Assembly (NCBI GenBank): GCA_021813195.1
Contig: JAKALI010000276.1
Coordinates: forward strand, 1-6,001
DNA: 6,001 nucleotides
From: Pseudomonadota bacterium
Lineage (GTDB): Bacteria; Pseudomonadota; Alphaproteobacteria; Rhizobiales; Hyphomicrobiaceae
Reading direction: 5' to 3'
The notes beneath the pieces are model-generated. The model worked only from the letters and a program-made list of their open reading frames with translations, had not been told where the DNA came from and did not search any database. Of this stretch, positions 1 to 5,718 are shown piece by piece. Made by a program: the position numbers and the translations under genes. The first letter of the stretch is position 1. Each line of letters begins with the position of its first letter.

Positions 1-580
1 CGGCGCGGTAATCGGTCATGCGAAAGCCATGCTCGGCTTGCAGCCGGTCGTACGTCGCACGCACGACCGGGTTTTCGGCAAGTGCCAGGCTGATTCGCAA
101 AGCATCGATCGCCGGGCGCCAGTAGGAGCGCTGTTCGAGGGCTGTGCCGAGAACGGCCAGGGCTTTGGCCTGCAGAGCTGGTGAGCCGGCAAGCTCGTAG
201 GCGCGATAGGCGGCGCCGGAGGCATTGACGGGAAGATCGTAGCGCTCGGAGCTTTGATTTTCGTCTGGCTTGATGGCAAGGAGCGCTTCCGCGAGGCCAA
301 GCCAGTTCTCGGAATTCTTCGGGTCGGCTGCGACAGCCGCTGCAAATGTCCGCGAGGCAGCCCGGGGATCGCTCGCCAGTTGTTTGAGTGCAGCCTTGCG
401 TACCTCGCCCGGTGCCGTCTTGCCATCGCCTTTCCAGGTTTCGCGGACGTATTTTTCGTAGCGGGCGGCATCCTTTGCAATGCTGGGATGAGTAAAGCGG
501 TCGCCGGCCATGGCGTATGTCGGCGGCAAGCCGGTCAGAATGGTGAGCAACAGAAGACAAAACGCGCAGAATAACCGCAT
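1..580 (-). CDS. Alpha-2-macroglobulin family protein, N-terminal 193 codons (continues beyond left edge)
   Basis: This is the beginning of a large secreted protein read leftward; the frame is open from the ATG at 580 to the window edge. Residues 1-25 form a signal peptide: MR, then a hydrophobic run (LFCAFCLLLLTILTG), then a likely signal peptidase I site after A-M-A (about residue 25). Residues 60-190 are helical and TPR-like, including NSENWLGLAEALL, LPVNASGAAYRAYE and YWRPAIDALRISLALAE. From memory, this arrangement, ending in AEHGFRMTDY, matches the N-terminus of the roughly 1,700-residue bacterial alpha-2-macroglobulins of rhizobia. Such proteins act as periplasmic broad-range protease traps and often neighbour the peptidoglycan synthase gene pbpC, which would lie outside this window. 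The bait region and any thioester motif are not visible. The start is supported by GAGG (589-592) eight bases upstream. No lipobox cysteine is seen, unlike the lipoprotein YfhM of E. coli. The family call rests on recalled similarity, not a search. Confidence 0.82.
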   Translation of the reverse strand, partial: MRLFCAFCLLLLTILTGLPPTYAMAGDRFTHPSIAKDAARYEKYVRETWKGDGKTAPGEVRKAALKQLASDPRAASRTFAAAVAADPKNSENWLGLAEALLAIKPDENQSSERYDLPVNASGAAYRAYELAGSPALQAKALAVLGTALEQRSYWRPAIDALRISLALAENPVVRATYDRLQAEHGFRMTDYRA

Positions 581-603
581 GGTGGAGACCTCGGGCTGGA
601 GCG

Positions 604-637
604 GCCGTGCGGAAGGCACGGCGAGCGATCGCACGGC
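604..637 (-). repeat. Three-part inverted repeat in the leader of the alpha-2-macroglobulin gene
   Basis: Read leftward, the presumed leader contains GCCGTGC (637-631), GCCGTGC (622-616) and then GCACGGC (610-604). The last copy is perfectly complementary to both earlier copies, so it can form a seven-pair hairpin with a five-base loop (604-622) or an alternative longer-loop hairpin (604-637). The structure ends 23 bases before the ATG at 580, outside the GAGG ribosome-binding site. The repeats are directly visible. A regulatory role, by alternative folding or protein binding, is a guess, because GC-rich DNA produces such pairs by chance. Confidence 0.4.
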
Positions 638-847
638 AGAATATTTGTTTTTCCTGTCGCGAAGGAGAAGCCAATCAAGAGGGCGCGGCCAGAGCGCGGC
701 GGCAAAGACTGATTTGCAGGAACTTGCGGGAATTTTCCGCTTATTGTCTGTGTGCTGGATGCCCTTGCGGGCAAGGCCGCATGGGGGCGTCGAAACCTTT
801 TCCCCTCGTATTGGAGTCTTCGGGGGCATGGTTTGCTGCGGCACGCC

Positions 848-862
848 GATGCGTCACGCATC
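848..862. repeat. 15-base palindrome GATGCG-TCA-CGCATC
   Basis: Two perfect six-base half-sites flank a three-base centre, about 110 bases past the stop of the 206-residue gene and about 270 bases before the alpha-2-macroglobulin start. No U-run follows on either strand, so it does not resemble an intrinsic terminator. It could be a dimeric regulator site or a small hairpin, or it could be chance. The half-site GATGC/GCATC recurs in inverted order in the palindrome at 1655-1668. Confidence 0.35.
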
Positions 863-970
863 AGGGGCAACAGAATTACGAATTTGCGCAAACCCCGACG
901 GGTGCTGTGCAGTTGGCCCCGGTTCGGTTCGGGTTTTGCCTCGTGGGGTCACGTCGAGCGAGCGATGGCC

Positions 971-1591
971 CTAGTGGCGGGTCGAGACGACCGGATCGCC
1001 CTCGGTGCCGGAGGCCGCGCTGACGGCGACATCTTGGACGGGTACAAGAGACGCCGCCACATCGCCCGTGCTAATCTGATCGCTGGAGTGCGGGAACAGG
1101 CCGAACACTGCGGCACCGTGGCGCCACAGACGCTCAAAGTAGCGTCGCAAAGCCTCAAGAGTCTCGGGACAATTTTCACCATACAACTCGTAAGCATCGC
1201 GTTTCGCAGGGTCGCGGCGCATACAGTCGCCAATCCAAACGTGGCCGGCCAAGATGAGCTGTTCGTGTGCATCCAGCACCCGCAAATCGGCCGCCACGCG
1301 CCAGTCAAACTGCATTGCTGCAAGACCCGTTGTCTGGAACTCCGCCGGGGCAGGACCACGCGCCAAGAGCACGCGGACATTAAAGCCGGCAGCGAGCAAA
1401 TCCTCTGCACGCGACAGCAGCACGCGTATGACCGGGCTTTCCGCGGATCGCGCCACCACCAGCACGTCTCTCGGCCCGAGACAACCTTGGCCGACGGCCT
1501 CTAGGGCATGAGCAAAGCTCGCAACCAATCGGGCTTCCTTCTCCTCCTTGCGCACGACGAGCATCCGTGGAGGGGAAGAAATTGTGCGCAT
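971..1591 (-). CDS. 206-residue protein with a degenerate phospholipase-D-like (HKD-lacking) domain
   Basis: This is a soluble protein with no signal peptide or membrane helix. Residues 42-78 alternate strand and helix (DVLVVARS, then an amphipathic helix, then FNVRVLLAR), as at the start of a PLD-type alpha/beta domain. Residues 109-122 (HEQLILAGHVWIGD) line up by eye with the PLD signature HxKxxxxDGxxxxIG: H109 and the IG are kept, but the Lys is Gln111 and the Asp is absent, so a PLD reaction is unlikely. The helix at 144-160 (LEALRRYFERLWRHGAAV) resembles the closing Phe/Trp helix of these domains. Residues after about 170 look unstructured. The ATG at 1591 is supported by AAGGA (1605-1601) with nine bases of spacing. 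It lies 162 bases after the stop of the large membrane protein, in the same direction, and could be co-transcribed. The fold assignment is an eye alignment of a single motif and may be wrong; the gene itself is fairly secure. Confidence 0.7.
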   Translation of the reverse strand: MRTISSPPRMLVVRKEEKEARLVASFAHALEAVGQGCLGPRDVLVVARSAESPVIRVLLSRAEDLLAAGFNVRVLLARGPAPAEFQTTGLAAMQFDWRVAADLRVLDAHEQLILAGHVWIGDCMRRDPAKRDAYELYGENCPETLEALRRYFERLWRHGAAVFGLFPHSSDQISTGDVAASLVPVQDVAVSAASGTEGDPVVSTRH

Positions 1592-1600
1592 GGGCGGGCG

Positions 1601-1605
1601 TCCTT
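1601..1605 (-). promoter_or_regulatory. Ribosome-binding site of the 206-residue gene
   Basis: Read leftward, the bases are AAGGA, nine bases before the ATG at 1591. This agrees well with the Shine-Dalgarno core and supports this start over downstream alternatives. Confidence 0.65.
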
Positions 1606-1654
1606 CTTATCCGGCGGGTCGAGGGGCAAGTGCCACCGGTTCGTGCTTGTTGGT

Positions 1655-1668
1655 GCATCAATTGATGC
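1655..1668. repeat. Perfect 14-base palindrome GCATCAATTGATGC
   Basis: This uninterrupted palindrome lies between the large membrane protein gene and the 206-residue gene, 63 bases upstream of the latter's ATG. Its position suits an operator for an internal promoter. A poor -35/-10 pair can be drawn over it in the leftward direction (TTGTTT, 17 bases, AATTGA), so I do not call a promoter. No U-run follows, so it is not a terminator. Confidence 0.45.
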
Positions 1669-1717
1669 CGGGTGTGGGTTAAACAATCGTTGCTTGGCGG
1701 CCGATTTCGATCCGATC

Positions 1718-1736
1718 AAAAGCTCTGTGAGCAGAG
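1718..1736 (-). terminator. Weak candidate intrinsic terminator or attenuator after the large membrane protein gene
   Basis: Read leftward, CTCTG (1736-1732), CTCA and CAGAG (1727-1723) form a five-pair stem with a four-base loop, followed by C and then TTTT (1721-1718). It begins 17 bases after the stop at 1754. The stem is short and the U-run only four bases, so it may at most reduce read-through into the 206-residue gene. Confidence 0.28.
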
Positions 1737-1753
1737 GTCTTTGCACGTCAGGC

Positions 1754-4219
1754 TCAGTCCGCTGGCATGGCAGGTCGCAGCCGGCGCGCCATTTCGAGCG
1801 CGTCGTCATCGCTGAGAGAATCTTCGGTGGTCGCATGGACGGCCGTGGGCGGCATCATGCTTGCGCTTTCGAGTTCGTGGCTCGCGCGGTGTGATGGTTC
1901 GATGGCACGCGCGATTTCGGCGATCGACGACTGGGTGGCGAACGTCGGCGTGGACGCCGGTCCCTGCTCGATGCGCTCTGCGAGAAAATCTTCGATGCCA
2001 GGCAGGCGCGGGCTTCGATCTGAGTCCGCGAAGTTCGTCGGCGTAACCCCGTGGGCGGGAGAGTTGACTTGCGGCCCGCGCAACGCCGACTCCTTAGCGC
2101 GCAACGGCAGTGAGACGACCGTCGGCGCTGGCGTCACGGCGGACGGATAGGACGCAACTGAGCGTGACTGGGTGTTGTTGTTGGCAGGTTCGATGTCCGC
2201 CCCAAGGTCTATCAAGCCCTCGCGCTCGCTGGCGACGGAGCGAGCGTAAGGACCAAAGCGGGCTGCGTCCTGCTCATCAGGTCGGGGCTGGGTCTCTGCC
2301 CCAGCCGCTCGTCGCGGCGCGCGGGCCGGCCAGCTGGTTGCGTCACTCTCACGGGATGCGGTGCGATCCATCTGCCCCGTCAATGACGCGGAAGCTTCAG
2401 TACGCTGAGGCGCCAGCGAGAGCGTCGGCTCAGGCGTCGGGGCTATCTGCGTTGTGTTCGAACGGCGCATTAGCTTGTCTTCCTCCTCCGCACGCCGAGC
2501 TGCGCCCATCACCGCACCCAGAATGATCTCGGGCCAGGCGCCGTCACGGAAGCGATATAGCCGGAAGGCATCGCAGCCCGCGAATTTGCTGCCTTGACGC
2601 GCGAGCTTCTTCTGGATGACGCGCGTGGTCAGCAGGGGCGAATAGACCCGGGTGAAGATGCGCTCTTTTTCGAAGCTGGTGAAAAGATTGGCGAGCAGAT
2701 GCGCTTCGATTTGCAACTCGCGCATCTCGGCCGCCCCAAATCCGCCCCGCTGGTCCGGGTTACGCGGATTGGCGCTAGATGGAGCATCAAGCGGAACAGC
2801 GACGTAGTAGGTTCCGGCTTGGTCGAACACGACGTGGCGGAAGACTTCGAATGTCTGGCGTACCTCCTCGTCGCGGTGAATGTCGCTGAAGCGCGACAGG
2901 ATCTGATTGACCGGGCTGCGCTCCGCATCGCGCATTTTTGGTAGCAGTGAGCCCAGACGATTGACGGGCCGGCCCATGGCGACCAGCAGCAGGCAGAAAT
3001 CGACGAAGATCGCGATGGCGAGCGGAATGTAATCGCGGCGAGAGAGCCCCCCGGTTTCGTTTGCAGCGGGGTTCACTTTCGCACCGCCGCCCTCGACCGA
3101 TTGGACAGCCTTCTGCTGGAGTTCGCGCAATTCTTCTGCGGACGGCGGCAGACGGAAGGAAAGCAGACCATAGAACGTCGCGGTGAGCCGCCGGAAAGCC
3201 TCGATGGTCGCTTCCGACCCTTCGACGGCGGCAATTTTGGGGCTCTCAAGTTCCGGCAGTTGGTCGATCGCTCGGACAGTCCCACGCAAGGCGCTCTGAA
3301 GCTGCGGGTCGGGGCATACGAAGCCGCCCTTCTTCGGGTCTCCGAAGGCCGAGCGCTCGGCACGATCGGCCAGCTCGCTGCGCAGTTGGCGCAGCTGCGG
3401 ATCGGTTCGCAACGCATTGAAGCCCGCAACCGACATATCGAGCTTGCGCGCGAGCGTCTTCATGAATTCATTGCGGTTGCCCGTTTTGGCGTCGATTGTC
3501 TTGGGATCGTTGTTGGCGATGAGGGCGAGGTCTGTATCGAGCGCTTGGAGTTCGGCCTTCACCGCGCCCGCCCGATTGGCAACGAAGTCAGAAGCAAATG
3601 CGAAGCGTGCAGCATCCTCCTCGCGCATCTTGCGGCGCGGCCCATCGCCAGGGCGGCTGTTGGGGCAGGAGGTCCCTTTGGAGCGCTCAAGTTCGGCCTT
3701 CTCTGCCGAGATCTGGGAGAGCTGGACCAGGGTGGCCTGAAGCTGATTCAGACGTGCGCCCGCCGCGTGCATGGCCGTCTGAACCTGACTTACGGCAGCT
3801 ACCGCCGAACGCGAAGCTTCGCCACGGCTTTCCAACACCTTCCAGTAAAAACCGAAGCCGAAGCCAACCGAGATGATGGTCAGGAAGATGTAGCCGCAAA
3901 TATAGACGAGTTTCGTGAGCGCCGGCAGCGGCGCAAACATCTGGTCAAGCAGCCAGATGATCATAATCATCAGCATGGCGACGGAAAAGCCGATGACGAG
4001 GCGGTGGATCAGCGTCAGTTCCCCGACGTTGGCCTCGATAAGTTCCATCATGCCAATGTAGGTTGCCGCCCACGACAGCAACCCCAAGCCAGCCACCAGA
4101 AGGAGCTTTTTTATGTCCGCGCGCGGTCCGTCCGCATCTGGAGTTGCGCGGCTGGCACCAACGCTAAAAGCCTCATTCCATCGGCGGCGCATGAGGTCCG
4201 CATCGGCTGTGTCGGCCAT
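1754..4219 (-). CDS. 821-residue four-helix inner-membrane protein with periplasmic coiled-coil domain and disordered tail, function unknown
   Basis: I recognise no named family. Helices lie at about 37-57, 72-94, 103-126 and 396-415. Basic residues before helix 1 (RRRW) and after helix 4 (GRPVNRLGSLLPKMR) place both ends in the cytoplasm, leaving about 270 residues (127-395) in the periplasm. That part starts with a likely coiled coil (about 135-180) and holds two cysteines, C185 and C302, that could form a disulphide. Residues 416-580 look like a folded cytoplasmic domain (EVFRHVVFDQAGTYYVAVPL; CDAFRLYRFRDGAWPEIILG). Residues 581-800 are rich in Ala, Pro, Ser, Thr and Arg and probably disordered; the end is acidic then basic (SDDDALEMARRLRP). 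The helix order recalls DUF4407-type proteins, but I claim only the topology. I chose the ATG at 4219 because GGGG lies six bases upstream; the frame extends to a TTG at 4264 with no visible ribosome-binding site. It is divergent from the proton-channel pair, so a shared envelope role is possible but unproven. Confidence 0.85.
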   Translation of the reverse strand: MADTADADLMRRRWNEAFSVGASRATPDADGPRADIKKLLLVAGLGLLSWAATYIGMMELIEANVGELTLIHRLVIGFSVAMLMIMIIWLLDQMFAPLPALTKLVYICGYIFLTIISVGFGFGFYWKVLESRGEASRSAVAAVSQVQTAMHAAGARLNQLQATLVQLSQISAEKAELERSKGTSCPNSRPGDGPRRKMREEDAARFAFASDFVANRAGAVKAELQALDTDLALIANNDPKTIDAKTGNRNEFMKTLARKLDMSVAGFNALRTDPQLRQLRSELADRAERSAFGDPKKGGFVCPDPQLQSALRGTVRAIDQLPELESPKIAAVEGSEATIEAFRRLTATFYGLLSFRLPPSAEELRELQQKAVQSVEGGGAKVNPAANETGGLSRRDYIPLAIAIFVDFCLLLVAMGRPVNRLGSLLPKMRDAERSPVNQILSRFSDIHRDEEVRQTFEVFRHVVFDQAGTYYVAVPLDAPSSANPRNPDQRGGFGAAEMRELQIEAHLLANLFTSFEKERIFTRVYSPLLTTRVIQKKLARQGSKFAGCDAFRLYRFRDGAWPEIILGAVMGAARRAEEEDKLMRRSNTTQIAPTPEPTLSLAPQRTEASASLTGQMDRTASRESDATSWPARAPRRAAGAETQPRPDEQDAARFGPYARSVASEREGLIDLGADIEPANNNTQSRSVASYPSAVTPAPTVVSLPLRAKESALRGPQVNSPAHGVTPTNFADSDRSPRLPGIEDFLAERIEQGPASTPTFATQSSIAEIARAIEPSHRASHELESASMMPPTAVHATTEDSLSDDDALEMARRLRPAMPAD

Positions 4220-4283
4220 GTCCTGCCCCGCATTCGCGTGACGTCGGCCGCGTGAACTTCGCAATCGAGCCAGGTCAGAATGT

Positions 4284-4298
4284 TCTCACCGTGTGAGA
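4284..4298. repeat. 15-base palindrome TCTCAC-CGT-GTGAGA in the divergent region
   Basis: Perfect six-base half-sites flank a three-base centre, 65 bases upstream of the membrane protein ATG. It overlaps the gap between a weak leftward -35-like TTGAGC (4310-4305) and -10-like GAACAT (4285-4280), where a repressor site would be expected. The repeat is directly visible; the operator role is inferred. Confidence 0.4.
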
Positions 4299-4566
4299 GC
4301 CCAGGCTCAATCACGAACCCACCCGTGACATGCACGCATGACTCCGATCGTATTCTCGTTTTTCCCTCGTGATCCGCCGTGGGGGTAGAGGATATTTTTG
4401 TTCCCCGTGCGGCTGACCCGTGGCACTCCGCGGCAAATTGGCGGCAAGGTTGCGCGGATTTTTGGGAGCGAACGACGGGAACAAGGCCGGGTGCCTCCGC
4501 GTTCATCAGGTGTGGCGTGGTATGTCGGGCAGGCTCAAGTAGTTCTTTCGCGATCGCCAGCGACGG

Positions 4567-4594
4567 GCGCATGCCCCTGAAAGGCAGGTTGCGC
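4567..4594 (+). repeat. Candidate leader stem-loop upstream of the proton-channel operon
   Basis: GCGCA and TGCC (4567-4575) can pair with GGCA (4583-4586) and TGCGC (4590-4594), giving nine pairs with a three-base bulge (GGT) and a seven-base loop. It ends 58 bases before the ATG at 4653, so it would lie in the mRNA leader if transcription starts upstream. No U-run follows. Its function is unknown and it may be fortuitous. Confidence 0.3.
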
Positions 4595-4641
4595 TGTCAT
4601 GGGCTTCGGCTAAGGTCGCCCACCGAATGGAACTACCTGCC

Positions 4642-4646
4642 GGAGG
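4642..4646 (+). promoter_or_regulatory. Strong ribosome-binding site of the MotA/TolQ/ExbB-like gene
   Basis: GGAGG lies six bases before the ATG at 4653. This near-ideal Shine-Dalgarno core fixes the start and suggests efficient translation of the first gene of the pair. Confidence 0.8.
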
Positions 4647-4652
4647 ATTAGG

Positions 4653-5717
4653 ATGGTCAGGAAGCGCAGAGCCGATGCCTTGTCGGGAACTTTGACGCGC
4701 ACTTTGACCCCGCCGGGCATTTTCCTGGTGCGCATGCTGGTCTTTCTCACCCTTGTCGGGTTCATCGCAGCCATCCTCCACGAGCAGCTGATCCAGTCCT
4801 TCATGACCAATCCCGGATTGAACGGGCTCATCGTGGGGGTCTTGTGTCTCGGCATCATCTATGCCTTCCGACAGGTTCTACGCCTTTATCCGGAAATCCG
4901 TTGGATTAATGCGTTCCGCATCTCCGATCCTGGTCTGGCCATCGATCACCGTCCTGTCCTGTTGGCGCCGATGGCAACGATGTTGCGCGATCGCACAGGC
5001 TCCATCTCGCTCGCGACCGTTTCCATGCGAACCATTATGGATTCGATCGGATCTCGTCTTGATGAGGCGCGCGACACCGGCCGTTATCTCGTCGGCCTGC
5101 TGGTTTTTCTGGGACTGCTCGGCACGTTCTGGGGGTTGCTGGCGACTATGCAGTCCGTCGGCGCGACGATCCAGGCGCTCGACACGTCTGGTGAATCTGC
5201 AGCCGTATTCGACGAATTGAAGAGCGGCTTGGCCGCACCGCTGAAGGGTATGGGTACGGCGTTCTCGTCCTCACTGCTGGGACTTGCCGGATCTCTGGTG
5301 CTGGGCTTCCTGGAGTTGCAGGCGAGCCATGCGCACAATCGCTTCTACAACGAACTCGAAGAGTGGCTGTCGGGGATCACGGAGCTGACGCCCGGTACGA
5401 TCGCGGCGACCGACCAGGCAAGTCGTCAATTGACATCGGCTGTTTATGAAATGCAGCGCTCGATCGAGGAGCTTTCTGATCGGCTCGAATCTTTAGCATC
5501 CGGCGGCCCCAGCAGTCCGGGCGCATCTGTGGGTTCTTCTTCACAGCCAGATGAGTCCATTCGAGAGCTCGCGCGCGGGATCAATCAACTCGTCACGCTT
5601 ATGCGCAACGAGCAGAAGGTCGTGCGCGAGTGGGTGGACGAGCAATCCAATCAGCAGGCTGAAGTCGCAGGTGCCCTCAAGGCGCTTGCAGACAGCTTCA
5701 AGCGCGGGACGCCCTGA
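4653..5717 (+). CDS. MotA/TolQ/ExbB family proton-channel subunit
   Basis: This 354-residue inner-membrane protein should form the pentameric stator-like part of a proton-driven channel with the next gene product. Hydrophobic helices lie at about 24-43, 57-76, 145-165 and 200-222. The third carries GLLVFLGLLGTFWGLL (148-163), close to the TolQ/ExbB signature GLLGTVWG. The fourth, GTAFSSSLLGLAGSLVLGF (201-219), matches the last family helix, whose small Ser/Thr/Gly residues line the channel. Residues 77-144 form the cytoplasmic loop. After residue 222 comes a tail of about 130 residues with a likely coiled coil (about 255-285), a Gly/Ser/Pro linker (about 287-302) and another helical stretch. 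TolQ and ExbB (about 230-245 residues) lack such a tail. I know a close relative in many Hyphomicrobiales, usually listed as a proton-channel family protein of unknown role. It is not assigned as the flagellar motA: no flagellar genes are seen. The next gene starts one base after its TGA, so the two form an operon. Confidence 0.9.
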   Translation: MVRKRRADALSGTLTRTLTPPGIFLVRMLVFLTLVGFIAAILHEQLIQSFMTNPGLNGLIVGVLCLGIIYAFRQVLRLYPEIRWINAFRISDPGLAIDHRPVLLAPMATMLRDRTGSISLATVSMRTIMDSIGSRLDEARDTGRYLVGLLVFLGLLGTFWGLLATMQSVGATIQALDTSGESAAVFDELKSGLAAPLKGMGTAFSSSLLGLAGSLVLGFLELQASHAHNRFYNELEEWLSGITELTPGTIAATDQASRQLTSAVYEMQRSIEELSDRLESLASGGPSSPGASVGSSSQPDESIRELARGINQLVTLMRNEQKVVREWVDEQSNQQAEVAGALKALADSFKRGTP

Positions 5718-5718
5718 C

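Larger units (their letters stand above)
581..970. other. 390-base gap with no supported gene
   Basis: This gap separates the stop of the 206-residue gene from the start of the alpha-2-macroglobulin gene, so it should hold the leader, and possibly the promoter, of the latter. Short open frames cross it on both strands, but their translations are rich in Arg, Pro, Ser and Cys, lack domain-like patterning, and overlap the better-supported neighbours. I see inverted repeats at 604-637 and 848-862 and an AT-richer patch at about 639-655, but no clear sigma-70 -35/-10 pair. I see no terminator for the leftward gene. A hairpin CCCG/CGGG followed by TTTT (918-937) points rightward, where nothing is transcribed. 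Confidence 0.6.
4220..4652. promoter_or_regulatory. Divergent intergenic region for the membrane protein and the proton-channel operon
   Basis: These 433 bases separate two genes that start outward, so promoters for both directions should lie here. It is less GC-rich around 4341-4400, with an A/T-rich patch at 4391-4400 (GATATTTTTG) that could serve as a rightward -10, but no convincing -35 partner is seen. Leftward, TTGAGC (4310-4305) and GAACAT (4285-4280) are 19 bases apart, a poor match with long spacing. Inverted repeats lie at 4284-4298 and 4567-4594, and CATGC-AC-GCATG at 4329-4340. Open frames here (for example 4379-4651 on plus and the minus frame from 4572) show no domain-like character. 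The promoter role is inferred from gene orientation. Confidence 0.6.

Noticed and set aside
16..480. 154-codon open frame on minus within the first 580 bases
   Set aside because: It is rich in Pro, Ser, Arg and Thr and lies in a different frame from the alpha-2-macroglobulin reading frame, which has a signal peptide, TPR-like helices and family-like motifs.
625..632. GCGATCGC octamer, also present at 4549-4556
   Set aside because: This eight-base palindrome is expected by chance in GC-rich DNA, and two copies in 6 kb is no basis for a repeat family.
763..776. Inverted repeat CCTTGC-GG-GCAAGG
   Set aside because: The stem is short, the loop is too tight, no U-run follows and nothing in context supports a role.
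918..937. Hairpin CCCG/CGGG followed by TTTT, resembling a terminator
   Set aside because: It points rightward, but the genes on both sides are transcribed leftward, and the stem is only four pairs.
752..1504. 250-codon open frame on plus, antisense to the 206-residue gene
   Set aside because: The minus-strand gene has a good ribosome-binding site and protein-like strand/helix patterning. The plus frame is Arg/His/Gln-rich with no such pattern.
3101..4255. 384-codon open frame on plus, antisense to the 821-residue membrane protein gene
   Set aside because: Its translation has no domain-like pattern and mirrors the codon bias of a GC-rich gene on the other strand. The minus frame has clear membrane helices and a coherent topology.
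4220..4264. A 15-residue N-terminal extension of the membrane protein from a TTG at 4264
   Set aside because: No ribosome-binding site is seen upstream of the TTG, while the ATG at 4219 gives a more typical cytoplasmic N-terminus.
4111..4572. 153-codon open frame on minus across the divergent region
   Set aside because: It overlaps the start of the membrane protein gene in another frame, has no domain-like features and no good ribosome-binding site.
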